Of a DNA stretch of 64,000 nt, positions 1 to 11,120 are shown one piece after another (within the stretch, counting starts at the first letter, position 1; every line of letters starts with the position of its first letter). Source of the stretch: Paraspadella gotoi. Its lineage: Eukaryota > Chaetognatha. The DNA is taken from assembly GCA_051294375.1 (NCBI GenBank), contig CM119265.1:12451866-12515865 (forward strand), read 5' to 3'. The notes beneath the pieces were generated by a model. It ran no database searches and was not told the DNA's origin. It worked only from the letters and a program-made list of their open reading frames with translations. Position numbers and translations under genes: made by a program.

Positions 1-62
1 ATTTTCACTGGTACAATGTAAAATTGACTTTGTTTTTGTTCAATAATCACAGCATACTGTAC

Positions 63-2739
63 CTCCGAAGTCCTTTCCTCCTCTTTCTCGTCGTCCATCT
101 TGAAGCGAACGCGTTTGACTCGAAACCCGGACCGAAGTTCGTCGTCAACCGTAGACGCCCTCTCATCTCGACTTTCTTCCCCGACTTCTAGCCCTTCCTT
201 CACCTCTCCCTCTTCTTTCACTTTCGTCGATAGAGTCAGTCTTTTTCGATTTTCCTCCAACTTGGCCTTCGCTTTGGCCACAATTTCCTCCACGACTCCT
301 CCTCCCTCTCCTCCTCTTCCTCCCTTTCTTTCCCTCGCCGCGTCGATCGCCGCCTTGGACTTCTTCCTCCAGAGATTCCCCAGCCTCTCGGCGTTCCTCC
401 TCTTTTCCTCCAGCTCGATCCGGTCCTCGTAGCTTCGCCTCAGCAGCTCTACTTCGCGTCGATGCTCGCTGGCGACGAGTTCCAACTCTTCAGCGGCGGC
501 GAGACTCAGCTCCCTATGAGATTCGACAGATTATAAAGACTTTATAAAGGTCTCTCTCCCTTCCTTTCTTCAAAGTAAATTGTGCTGAGAAGACTCTCGT
601 TGAGAAGTTCATTTTCGAGGAAGTTTCAATCTGATACATTCATTACTAAATCGTTTTTGAAACGGGAAAACATTAACGTAAAAAGACTTCCGATCTGAAA
701 AAAAAAAAAGAAGTAATGAGACCATTCTCTTATCTCTCGATCTCAGTAACCTCGTCGCCATTTCTCCGTCGGCGAGGCTTTTCTCCAAGGCCCGCTGCAG
801 TTTGGTTACGCGTCGGCGGAGAGCGATCGTGTCTAATGAGTCTTGAGGGGAAACGTCCGTCAGCTGCGCCTGGTTAAAGGGGGGGGGAGTTAGTTTCTGC
901 GTCAGGACTTATGCTTGGTGGATAAATGGCGAGATTGTTTTTTTTTACCTCCAAAAGATTTCGATCTTCGTCTAATTTTCCGCATTTGATTTTGAGTCTT
1001 TCGATTTCCATCGACTTGAGGTGAAGGGAAATGTCCATCTCGTCCCTCTCGGTCTCCATCGCGTCAATTCTTTCCACAAACGGGGGAAAAATAAAACAAA
1101 CAAAAAAACAACAACAATGAGAAAATAAAGTAAAAACATTTGAAAGAACTTTAGTCTTTAAAAAGTTAATGCCTATATCAATAACCCGTTGTTAAGACAT
1201 CACATTGCCAAAATTAGGAGGCAAAATAGTTTATTTATTTAATGAATAATTAATTTTATCTTGGTTGTACCAATGTCATGATAGACATCGATAACCATAA
1301 AACCACCTGCCCTCCATGTGCTCTTTTCTTTGCGCCTCCAAGTCTTCCATCTTGCGTCGAAGTCGCTCCAACTCGTCGTCCTTGACGCGGGCGTCGTCCC
1401 TCGTTTTCGCCAACGCCTCATTTAATCCGACAATTTTTTCTTTGGCCGTTTGGAGCGCGAATTCGAGTTGGCGTCGTGATCTGAGCAAACGCGTTCAAAA
1501 TGGTTTAATGGGATGTGATACAGTTTAGAAATACACAAAATACATTGAATTTATTTGTTCGTATGTACCGTAATTCTTCGCCCTTTTTTACACTGACCTT
1601 TTGTTGGATTTTCCGGTCTCGGGCGCCACTAATCGATCTTTCATATTCCGGTTGATGACGGCCAGATGAGCGACGAGGCTCTTGGCGGCATCGACGTCCG
1701 AGTTGAAGCGAACCAGATCGTCGTCGATTTCGTCGTCGTCTTCGTCGTTGATGTCATCCCATAAATCAATGTCAGCGAACGTAGAGGTTGTGAGAAACTG
1801 AAATATATTTATAAATATACTTATGCGTTATAAATACTGCTAGTCTTTGATTTATGATTAAGTTACGTCCTCACATGCTGAACAGCGTTGAGTAGAGCGA
1901 GTCGTTGCCTGCACGTGTTGTCGTATCCAACGATGAAACAGTTGACCTGCTGTTGGTATTTTGTTTTGGCGACGGGATCTGACATTAGCGCCATCAGCGC
2001 ATCCAGATCCGTCACGTGTTCGAATCTCACGCCATTTCCGAAAGAGTCGTCTAATTCGGAGATGCCCGTCGATGTTTGCCCGACTTCTTCAACGCTTGAC
2101 CGAGAATATGTATTGTAAATCTGAAGGAAATTAAATCAGATAATGAATGAAAAAAAGTGTATCGTTTTTGCAGTATTTTCATTATTTTATTCGTAAAATA
2201 GAACGAAGAGATATTAAGAAATCGTTTCTAGGTTTATACTTTACCTCGTTAACCCTTTTCATAATATCGTGTAATTCTTCACGGCACTCCTTCTGAAATA
2301 CAATCATCGTCATGATTGTTAGAATTTAGTGAGGGTAATTTAATATTGGGAGTAGCTAGGCAAGATAAACAAATACTTTTTTCCTCTCATTCTGTTGATC
2401 GTTGATGATTTGAAGAACTTGAATCGAAGGTTCCGAACCTTGTAAGGAGAAAATTGTGGAAATCAAACGCATTTTATCACTCAGAGTCAGACTCAGCTAA
2501 AAATTTAGAAAAAGTTACCTTCAAGAAAAATCTGTTTTTCCCTCTCATCGTCTATATTTCCAGGACGACATTCAGGCCTAATGAATTAAATTTTAATAAC
2601 TAATTTTTCTGTAGAATGATTAGGGAAAAAATTAATTTCATATAATCATGTACCGTAAAAAGCCAGTTTTCACGATGTGATGCTTTCCTTCTTCCCGAAA
2701 ATTTTTTTTGGCTCTTTGACCTAACTTTTTCGGTTTCAT
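63..2739 (-). CDS. Coiled-coil protein, ten exons found, C-terminus outside window
   Basis: I do not recognise this protein. Ten exons join in phase with GT-AG introns: 2739-2654, 2577-2519, 2438-2377, 2292-2245, 2120-1875, 1797-1598, 1480-1307, 1069-949, 869-751 and 514-63. That gives about 522 residues, and the last exon ends at a GTACAG donor, so the gene continues to the left. The start is the ATG at 2739 (context AAAATGAAA), in phase with the next exon. The first ~70 residues are basic. An acidic stretch follows around residues 180-190 (DDINDEDDDEIDDD). From about residue 240 onward the protein is charged heptad-like coiled coil (for example ALAKTRDDARVKDDELERL), broken by a Gly-rich patch in the last exon. 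It is probably a cytoskeletal, centrosomal or scaffold protein by composition only. Start and splice sites are inferred without transcripts. Confidence 0.7.
1225..1282 (+). repeat. Interspersed repeat family A, 3' end fragment
   Basis: A short match to the tail of the family (TTATTTATTTAATGAAT ... GGTTGTACCAAT) in an intron of the left-edge coiled-coil gene. Confidence 0.45.
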
Positions 2740-2970
2740 TTTCAGTATGCTTTATTGTTTGTATTTTACTACTCCAAACTATCCCAAAATTATACACCTA
2801 GTATGTCAGTTGTAACTAAGCATCACCGACTATCGCACGTACTCCCCGGCGAAATTCTATTGACTATTGTTCGCGCGCGAACATTCCGCTTGGAGTTTAA
2901 TTTAAAAGGGTGCCGGAAGAAAGTGAAACAAAAGACTTAGCGCAAGGTAAGATTTATCTCGATCCCAGAT

Positions 2971-4085
2971 TCATGGATGGGAATACAATGAATAAACACA
3001 GAACAAGGTAAATAACAGAAATATAATTAAACAAGTATTTCGAGATAAGTTTAGCATGAAATCTAGCAGGTTAAAAAATGCTTTCGTGATGAAATCTGTT
3101 CGAAATTTGTGACTGGCGCAATCTTGATTCTTGGATCGATTAGACTGTTTCCATTTCCAGTTGAGTCCGTCCAAACGCATCAAAATTCTCTCCAATCGTA
3201 ATCTACAAATGGAAAAAAAACTTATAAAATTCATTTACTTTTTTAAAATTTCGGTTATTAGTAGAAGAGCACCTAATATTTAGGTAGTCATTGGCTCGTT
3301 TTTGCTCACAGGCGTCGACAACTTCCCTTCTGGCGCAAAGAAACGATTCCGATCTTCGCAGGTGAAGGATGAAGCATGAAAAAAATATCCTTACACATTA
3401 ATCACTAATCATGTTTAATTAATAATGTTTAACCTTCACTGCTTGGCATTCCCTGGTCGTGACTAAGCATATTAAGCAATAAGCATATATTCCTCACCTT
3501 AAGGCCGCAAAATCTCTCCTGCGTTCGTCCTTTAATTCCTTCAACGTTTCTCCGAGATGCTGCTGCCGCCTAAACTGCGCCTCGAGCCCGTCCGAAATCG
3601 TCAACCTCAGCGCCGCCGCTTCTTCACGTAGCCTTTTGTTTTCCACCTCGAATTCCTTCATTCGTTCCCGAGTCCGCCGCCCGGTGAGCACCACGTCCTC
3701 TTGCAGAGATGTTTCTGCTGAAAGGATCTGAAAAAGAAAGTAGGCAATTGGCTTCATTCGGATGACGAGACCATTGTACGATTCTGGCTTACTAGCGCGA
3801 GAGTGTTTACGAAACTATTGCTGTTGTTGTTATAGTCTTCCTGAGACTTGCATCTTCGGATTTGGATCGGAATTCGTCTAAAGCAGTTTAAGATAATGAA
3901 TAAGAAAAAAAAAACTCGTTAACAATCCAGTTAGTATTATAAAGTTATCAACTTACCCGGTTGCCTCGCCTTCTCCTCCATCGCCTTTCGTCTCCGGGAC
4001 GCGCGCCTTTCGATCGGGAGACGAACTTCCCGGCGCCCAACTGCTGCGGCGAAAATTCGCATCGAACGGGAAGAAGAAACGCCAC
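2971..4085 (-). CDS. Coiled-coil protein with C-terminal membrane anchor, 5' end not found
   Basis: Five phase-compatible exons (4085-3957, 3877-3793, 3727-3498, 3353-3273, 3202-2971) encode about 252 residues ending at a stop at 2971. The N-terminal part seen is Ser/Pro-rich. The middle exon is a charged coiled coil (ERMKEFEVENKRLREEAAA). The last exon ends in one hydrophobic segment, CLIIFLLFTLFCVYSLY, only a few residues before the stop, which is the layout of a tail-anchored membrane protein. The first exon has an acceptor (TTCTCAG) and no start in frame, so at least one upstream exon lies between 4.1 and 4.9 kb or further away. The stop lies about 230 bp before the ATG of the next gene on the same strand. 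I do not recognise the family; KASH-like or other tail-anchored adaptors are possible but unsupported. Confidence 0.6.
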
Positions 4086-4928
4086 CTGAGAATGAATATA
4101 CATTAAGAATATACTTATATAAATGAATGAAAGAATGAACGAACTAGAGAAAGAAAAAACGAAAGAAAATGTTTTTTTTTTTCTGGAAAGAAAATAAATG
4201 GACATTGGACAACAATTTTATGTGTTCGCGAGAATGAAAGGAATAACAATTGTGAATAATGAATAATGAACAAAATCAAATTCGAATAAAGTATCAAGAT
4301 TGATTCTTATTTAATGTTTAAAATATATGAATAGACTAAATGTATTTATATTTTTAATTTTATTTATTTAATTTATTTATTTATCTCTCTTCCCTTCGTT
4401 TTATATTATATATTAATTAATTATTTTTGTTTATTATTTTATTATTATTATTGGAAAGACACAGTTAAATTTGTTTATCAAGTTAATTGGGAGGGCCGCC
4501 GTCCCGATTTATCAAAAGATTGGCGTTTGATAAATCCCCTTTGGAGCGCTATGGATAGCTTTTGAAAGGGAGAAAACGAAAGACAAAGAAAGAAGGAGAA
4601 ATAAAGAAAGAAAAAGAAACAGAAAGAAAGAAAAAGCGAGAGAGAAGGAAATAAATAAGAACAACTATAAAAACTATAGAAACAAATCTAAACACTAGCT
4701 ATAAAATATAGCTTTAAAAAAATTCATTCATGGCTTAGTACGAAAACTAAGAACGTATTTAAACTGCCCGCCAAATAATCGCTGCTTGTTCAAAAGAGGC
4801 AGCACTGCCGCTGCGACGCAGCTCAACCGTGTCCAGCAGCGGATGCTGTCAAAACCAGATAAACATTAGTAGGCTGATCCGGACGGACGAGCTTCTTTGC
4901 TCGTAACGACGGACGACAGCCGGGACTA
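4086..4928. other. Intergenic region between the tail-anchored gene and the zinc-finger gene
   Basis: AT-rich, with a purine-only stretch (GAAAG/GAAAAG repeats) at about 4566-4650. The last 150 bp before the zinc-finger ATG are less AT-rich (about 4790-4928) and are the best promoter/5' UTR candidate. No convincing TATA box or initiator was found. A missing 5' exon of the minus-strand gene may lie here. Confidence 0.3.
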
Positions 4929-6083
4929 ATGGCTCTTATCCCGATACCCGCCTGTTCGGACGGCCAGGTCGATTCCCTGCTAAAATCTTGGAAGTGCAGC
5001 TTTTGCGGGTATTCTTCGATCTACAAGACTCATTTGACGAGGCACTTGGTCGTTCACGACCAGAGCCGACCCTTCGTATGCAAGGAATGCGGTTTCGCCA
5101 CCAAACGGGAAACGTATCTCCTGGATCACATGAAAACCCACGATATTAATCGCCCGACGCCCTGGAAATGCGACACCTGCCATTACGCCTCTCACTCCAA
5201 GAAGAACTTGTCACGTCATCAGGTGAAACACTTGAAGAGGCCTCACAAGTGCGAACTCTGCTCCTACGAATCCTTCACCGAGGACACGCTCAAGCGCCAC
5301 GTCAAGGACAAGCACGAGTCTAAGCGATTCAAACGCGCCTCGGCGAGCCGAGTCGAGGAGATTGTTGAAGAGAACGGCGAAGACGAACTGAGAAACAAAG
5401 ACGAACGTAAGCGACGATCGAAACAACAACGACAACCTCGATGGAAATGCGACGTTTGCGTCTTCTCCACGCACCGACAGAGGAATTTGAAACGCCATCA
5501 GAAAATCCACCAAAAGAATCCCTACAAGTGCGGAATCTGTCCCTTTGAGACGAACGGCGACGACAAACTCAAGGAGCATATGAGCAAGAAGCACGGTATC
5601 TCCTCATTGATGGCCTGGAAATGCGGCAGCTGCGACGCCGCCTTCGGTGACATCGACGGTTTGATAAAACACGAGGAGTCGCACGAGATCGACTCTGATG
5701 GAGACTCCGACGAAGGAGACGTGAGAATGTTGCCGGTAGATTTCGAGAAACTCGGCGACGACGACGACGACGACGACGAAAACGAATCAGCCTCGAAGCG
5801 AAAGGAAGCGAAGGAGGAAGAGGAAGAGCGGTTCGATTCCAGCGATCTTGTCTTCGAGGACGAGATGGAAGACATCAAAGTCTTCAAGATGGAATCCTTG
5901 GACCTCAAGGATGAGACGAAACTCCAATCCTCGCGCGACTCCGAATCCCTTACAATCCATTCCGAAGGCCGGGATTCGCCGGAAGATTCGCCCGAGGATT
6001 CGCCGGACGTTTTGGTAGAGGAGATCGTCGAGGAAAGATTGAAACTGGAGGTCGACGAAATTCTCAACGAAGACGAGACTTGA
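4929..6083 (+). CDS. Seven-finger C2H2 zinc-finger protein, single exon
   Basis: A 384-residue intronless ORF. Seven C2H2 fingers can be read: C23-H43, C51-H71, C81-H101, C108-H129, C174-H194, C201-H222 and C232-H252. Fingers 4 and 6 use HX4H spacing, the others HX3H. Fingers 1-4 and 5-7 are separated by a basic/acidic linker with a probable nuclear signal (KDERKRRSKQQ, near residue 158). The C-terminal third is very acidic (a run of seven Asp, then a Glu run) and has a repeated SPEDSPEDSP motif. The family is nuclear and DNA-binding; the finger style (YKCxxCxYxTxxxxxLxxH) is that of REST/Hunchback-like polydactyl proteins, but no orthologue can be assigned. The start (TAATGG) is the first ATG of the frame. 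The last ~45 bp of the CDS recur after the gap at 21,697. Confidence 0.93.
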   Translation: MALIPIPACSDGQVDSLLKSWKCSFCGYSSIYKTHLTRHLVVHDQSRPFVCKECGFATKRETYLLDHMKTHDINRPTPWKCDTCHYASHSKKNLSRHQVKHLKRPHKCELCSYESFTEDTLKRHVKDKHESKRFKRASASRVEEIVEENGEDELRNKDERKRRSKQQRQPRWKCDVCVFSTHRQRNLKRHQKIHQKNPYKCGICPFETNGDDKLKEHMSKKHGISSLMAWKCGSCDAAFGDIDGLIKHEESHEIDSDGDSDEGDVRMLPVDFEKLGDDDDDDDENESASKRKEAKEEEEERFDSSDLVFEDEMEDIKVFKMESLDLKDETKLQSSRDSESLTIHSEGRDSPEDSPEDSPDVLVEEIVEERLKLEVDEILNEDET

Positions 6084-6242
6084 CGGCGACTGGGAGTCTC
6101 GATCGTCATTTTGTTCACTGTTCATTGTCTAGTCTCTCTTTTTTGACCCAAAAAAAAAAAAGGTTCAATGAGCCCAATAGTCACGTTATTCTTTTTGAAA
6201 CTTTCTTATTCGAACGATTCTATGAAGAAATGTCGTAAGTGC

Positions 6243-6248
6243 AATAAA
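6243..6248 (+). terminator. Candidate poly(A) signal of the zinc-finger gene
   Basis: AATAAA lies about 160 nt after the zinc-finger stop codon, in AT-rich sequence. The downstream element was not verified. Confidence 0.4.
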
Positions 6249-6479
6249 AAATCATGACCGAAAGGATTATTTTTAATTGAATAGACAGAAACGCCAGACG
6301 AATGTATTAGCGTTAAAACCAAAAATAACACAAAGTAACCAATGAAATTCACTGAGTAATAAACCGCTCTTTTTAAACAGAAATACCGAAGAATGTCTAC
6401 TAGCAAATAAATAAGTTATAAATAAGTAAATTAATAAAATTAGGTCTAATTTAAATATAAGCAACATTAATCATTAAAC

Positions 6480-6665
6480 TTTAAAGGGTCGGAGCTGGGA
6501 GCCGGAGCGGGAGCTGGAGCTGTCTCAAAATTTTTAGTGGAGCTGGAGCTGGAGTCAAAGCTGGAAAAAAATTTAGGATGGAGCCGGAGTTGGAGCTGGA
6601 GCTGAAAATTTTTTTTGGCCGGAGTCGGAGTTGGAGCTGGAGAAAAAATGGCCAGCTCCACCAAC
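6480..6665. repeat. Degenerate GGAGCT hexamer tract, copy 1
   Basis: Imperfect tandem GGAGCT/GGAGTC units (GGAGCTGGAGCTGGAGTC) interrupted by A-rich spacers. The same tract is at 22,145-22,330. Apparent Ala-Pro ORFs on the minus strand are a by-product of the repeat. Confidence 0.7.
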
Positions 6666-7248
6666 CCTATGTCTAGTTGTCTAACCTTGCATCTTCTTTG
6701 CGTTCCGGAGATGAGCTTCGTATCTTTCCCAACTTTACGTTACCGATCTTCTCCTTTGCGTGAAATCGATTTCCAAGTTCTCTCTTAGCCAGCTTGAGGC
6801 CTCGAACATTGATCCTGTTGTTTTTAAATAGTTTAGTTAAGTTCTATAATACATACCCCCAGGGGCGGCGAGAGGGGGCCCTAGGGGGGCCCTGTAGGGC
6901 CCCTGAGAAGAGAGAAAAAAAGAAGGAAAGAAAAGAAGAAAAAATAAAAAATAAGAAAAAAAAGGGAATTGAGTGATTATGAAAAAAGGTGTGCAGAATA
7001 GATTTAACTGATCAAATTTAACTTAGATCATGCTTGGGCCCCTTTAGACTTTAGGGGTCAAGTTGGGCCCCTATTTAAGTCAAATCAAGGCCCCTTTATT
7101 GGTAATGTACCAATTGTCTCAGGGTTATAGTCCATTTCACTTTTAATGGGGCCCTGTGGCCCTTTGGCCCCGTCCACAGCCCCTAATTTTCAAGCCAGAA
7201 AGTCGGTAATCGAAAAAATAAAATTATGGAGAGCGGGGGGGGACCTTA

Positions 7249-9719
7249 GGGTGTGCCAAATTTCTCAAGTTTTAAATATCTCAAAGAACACCTAACACAA
7301 TTTGTGGAGGCCTAAAAAAATAGGTTTCCACCAATCGCCATTCAAATTGCTTCAACACCCTTAGCGCTACCGGCGCTTGAAGGATTTTTGGCACACCTTG
7401 CACATCATAATTCATTGTGTCTAAACTATGAGAGATTTTAGCGTCCACTCTCATCAAACAACTGAAGAAATGTATTAAGTTTATTCATGTTAAATTTCAA
7501 GTCTCAACTACATCTCTGAGCTTAACAACAGCACCAGCAATCTGATGGAGATGGGAGTAGCCATTATGTCAAAGACTATAGCTTCTGACATAGTTGGGAA
7601 CCACCAAATGTTTTTACAAAATTTTATTGACAATTAGAAGCTCGAAATAAAAAAATTAACTGTTTTCAAAAATATTGGTGTTGTAGCTACATCCTGGAGG
7701 ATTTTTTCTGTACAGAATTTTAAACTAGTAAAATATATTCATAATACTTATTCATTATATTAATTATAACATTAATAAATGAAGTAGCATATGATAAGAA
7801 AGTTTGGTAAATTTTATCTTGATTGATGCACACTCAGAAGGTAGCCTCTTTTGAAAGATCAAAAAAAAAATTTTTCACATGCTATTAATCTGAAAAAAAC
7901 TAAAAGTGATTTATTCAAAAATACATTTATTAGTTGCCTAAACATACTAGGTTCAATTTTTTATCAGTACAATTTGAGTAAGAGTCTCCACAGACTTTCT
8001 GGAGACTTCTTCCATATGTTGGAGGATTTGGACGAAATGTTGGAGTTAAAAAATCTGCAATAAAAGGCATTTACATTTNNNNNNNNNNNNNNNNNNNNNN
8101 NNNNNNNNNNNNNNNNNNNNNNNNNNNNNNNNNNNNNNNNNNNNNNNNNNNNNNNNNNNNNNNNNNNNNNNNNNNNNNNNNNNNNNNNNNNNNNNNNNNN
8201 NNNNNNNNNNNNNNNNNNNNNNNNATTTACATCTTTGATCAAGGTGCGCTCACATTTTTATCGAATATATTTGCACAGACTGCTTNNNNNNNNNNTGATA
8301 AAGAAATTCAGATGACAAGAACAACAAATAAAATTAATGGTTATTTTAACTGTTGGTCTCATACATTGTGGTTATATCCGCTGCCAAACAAAAAAAATTA
8401 TTCAGCATTGTTTGAATCAATTAAAGTACATTATTAGTGGTAGAGGCGTAGATTTTATAAAGATTATTAACCCTTCAAGCAGTGTGTGCAAAGATAATCC
8501 ATGAAAATGTGAGCGCACCCTGATCAAAAATGTCAGTGCATCATGCAGCATCGTTTGAATCGATTAAAGTACATTAATAGTAGTAGAGGTGCGAATTTTA
8601 TAAAGATTATTCACCCTTCAGGCAGTCTTTGCAAAGATAATCCATGAAAATGTGAACACACCTTGATAAAAAATGTCAGTGCATCTTGCAACATTGTTTG
8701 AATCGATTAAACTACATAAATAGTGATAGAGGCGCAGATTTTATAATGATTATTCACCCTTCAAGCAGTCTGTGCAAAGATAATCCACAAAAATGTGAGC
8801 ACACCCTGATCAAAAATGTGAATGCGTTTAGGGCTTTATCTTTGAAAACGAATTTGCGTTTATAAATAAATGTAAATGGCTTTTATTGCAGATTNNNNNN
8901 NNNNNNNNNNNNNNNNNNNTATTAACTCCAACGTTCGTTCCACATCCTCCAACATATGGAGAAAGCCTCCAAGAAGTCTGTGGAGATTCTTACTCACATT
9001 GTACTGATAAAAATGAACCTAGTGTGTTTAGGCAACTAATAAAGGTCTTTTTGAATAAATAACTCTTAGTTTTTTTCAGATTAATAGCATGTGGAGAAAA
9101 ATTTTTTTGATCTTTTTAAAGAGGTTACCTTCTGAAGTAGTGCGTCAATCAATACAAAATTTACAAACTTTCTTATCATGTTCCACTTCATTTATTTAAT
9201 GCTATAATTAATATTATGAATAAGTATTGTGAATATATTTTACTAGTTTAAATATTCTGTACAGAAAAAAATCCTCCAGGATGTAGCTACAACCAATATT
9301 TTGAAAACAGTTATTTTTTATTTGGAGCTACTAATTGTCAATAAAATTTTGTAAGAATAACTTTGTGGTACTCACCTATGTCAGAAGCTATAGTCTTCAA
9401 CATACCGGCTACTCCCATCTCCATCAGTTGCTGGTGCTGTTGTTAAGCTCATAGTTGCAGTTGAGATTTGAAATTCAACATGAATAAACTTAATACGTTT
9501 CTTCAACTGTCTTAATGAGATGGGACGCTAAAATCTCTCATAGTTTAGACACTATGAATTATGATGTGCAAGGTGTGCCAAAAATCCTTCAGCGCGGTAG
9601 CGCTAAGGGTGTTGAAGCAATTTGAAATGGCGATTTGGTGGAAACCTATTTTTTTAGGCCTCCACAAATTGTGTTAGGTGTTCTTTGAGATATTTCAAAC
9701 TGAGAAATTTGGCACACCC
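7249..9719. mobile_element. TA-flanked foldback element nested in the hAT-like element, copy 1
   Basis: Termini GGGTGTGCCAAA and TTTGGCACACCC are flanked by TA on both sides (7,247-7,248 and 9,720-9,721). Arms of about 850 bp are inverted copies of each other (7,249-8,078 against 8,920-9,719). The centre carries ~144-bp tandem units and three N gaps. TA duplication suggests Tc1/mariner-type mobilisation. No ORF supports autonomy. Confidence 0.7.
8079..8224. other. Assembly gap (N)
   Basis: 146 N in the left arm of the foldback element. Two more gaps in the same element are at 8,286-8,295 and 8,895-8,919. Copy 2 shows the 10-N gap hides about 1.6 kb. Confidence 1.
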
Positions 9720-10170
9720 TAGGGGGACCTGGCCAACTGGCCAGTGGCCATGGAGGGCCCGCCATTCTCTCGCCGTCCCTGCGTACCCCGTGTCCGTTCG
9801 CGAGTTATTACTCATCATTATCATCGGTTAAATATTTGAATTTTTTTTCTCCTATTTTGCAGCAAAGTAATTTTTATAAAATTAATTCAATATTTACTTA
9901 AATTAAAAAAACTTTTAAAAGTTCATCATTTTATTTTTAATTAAAAACTGTATGTAAAAGATCATTATAAAGTGATTCTTTAAAGTAATAAATATCTGGT
10001 AGACCATTAATTAAGCATTAACTGGAAATTTTACGTACAGGACAGCATTTTTTGAAATTGGATGAACAAAGAAAACTTAAGATTTAAAAATTAAATAAAT
10101 ATTAAAATATATTGTAAATATTTTTTGGAGTCACTCGTCTGATTAGTCTGATAGTCTAGTTCAGACTTGT

Positions 10171-11120
10171 CTACCCGATTTTGTCCTGGTGGATTTTAAT
10201 CCAACATAACACGTACATAGATTTCGTGAGGTCCGCGGTCGACCTGGTTCCAATTTTGGGCCGGCCTCTCAAGAAAATTTTTAATATCAGCTTCTTTTCC
10301 GTGCGTGTTCCTTGTAAGCCGTCACGCCGGTCAGACCGAAATCAGGAATTTCGTCGTTAAGAGCGCCACACGAACGACGCCGGTCGGGGAAGAGGGGCCG
10401 TTAGAGGTTGGAGGGCGAGACTGGAATTTCGCCTCATTCTGTCGATTTAACGGGGAATCGTTTCTGTGGTTATCAATTATCAATTAATCAATAAATTAAT
10501 CAAATAGTCATCACCGATGAAGCCTAGAAAATCGTTCTCCCAACGAGGCAAGTGAATCTATAAGATTATCTCTTTTCTCAAACGTCTGGTACATCTTCGG
10601 CAGGCGAACGATCGAGCTCGCGCTCCAGCGAAGAAGCCGCGCCCGCCAAGGTGACCGAAGTGGGCGCGGTCATGACGTTGGCGGCGATCGCGAGCGCCCT
10701 GAACGCCCCGTGAAAGCTGAATCAATTCGGATGAGGATTGGCTGTCGTAGTTGGAACTGTCCTAGGAGTCGGGGCCGGTAGACGAGGCAATACATAATTA
10801 CATATACATTATAAAAATTATTCAGAGACGTTCATTTTTATCATTTTTAATTTATAATTTATTTTAAATATTTAATTTAATTTCAAGGGCAGCTACTTTT
10901 TTTACCTCAAGACAAGACACCTTCCCTGTCGGAGAAGTTTGCTATTATTGCAGGGAGACATAGTCTTCGGACGCCGTCGCCGTCGATAACCTTTTTGTTA
11001 ATTAAGTCTTTGTGACATGTATCTCGACAAATAATTTTGCCGTGTCCGGAAACGATTTGAACGTTTCTGATTCCATCAGTTGGACTTTCGTCAACCAATA
11101 CAGTTACGGCTTGAAGAAGT
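10171..11120 (-). pseudogene. Copy 1 of unrecognised three-exon gene, frame-broken
   Basis: Counterpart of 27,361-28,313. Exon equivalents are at 11,120-10,906, 10,761-10,515 and 10,438-10,171. Relative to copy 2 the second and third exons carry several one-base indels that break the frame. In the first exon, copy 1 keeps the frame through GHGKIICRDTCHKDL where copy 2 has an extra base. Probably sequencing error rather than true decay. Confidence 0.5.

Larger units (their letters stand above)
6860..9781. mobile_element. hAT-like non-autonomous element, copy 1 (contains gaps)
   Basis: Terminal inverted repeats start CAGGGGCGGCGAGAG (left) and, reverse-complemented, CAGGGACGGCGAGAG (right). 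The element is flanked by 8-bp target duplications, CATACCCC (6,852-6,859) and CGTACCCC (9,782-9,789), with seven of eight bases matching. CAGGG ends and 8-bp duplications are typical of the hAT superfamily. No transposase ORF is visible. Most of the interior is another foldback element (7,249-9,719). Confidence 0.7.

Noticed and set aside
5211-6125. Minus-strand ORFs across the zinc-finger gene
   Set aside because: Shadow frames of a strongly coding plus-strand ORF; their Ser- or Phe-rich content reflects the acidic coding region read backwards.
7964-8242. ORF bridging an N gap in the foldback element
   Set aside because: Most of the predicted residues are X across 146 N; copy 2 shows no such frame. 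The ORFs spanning 42,098-42,436 fail for the same reason.
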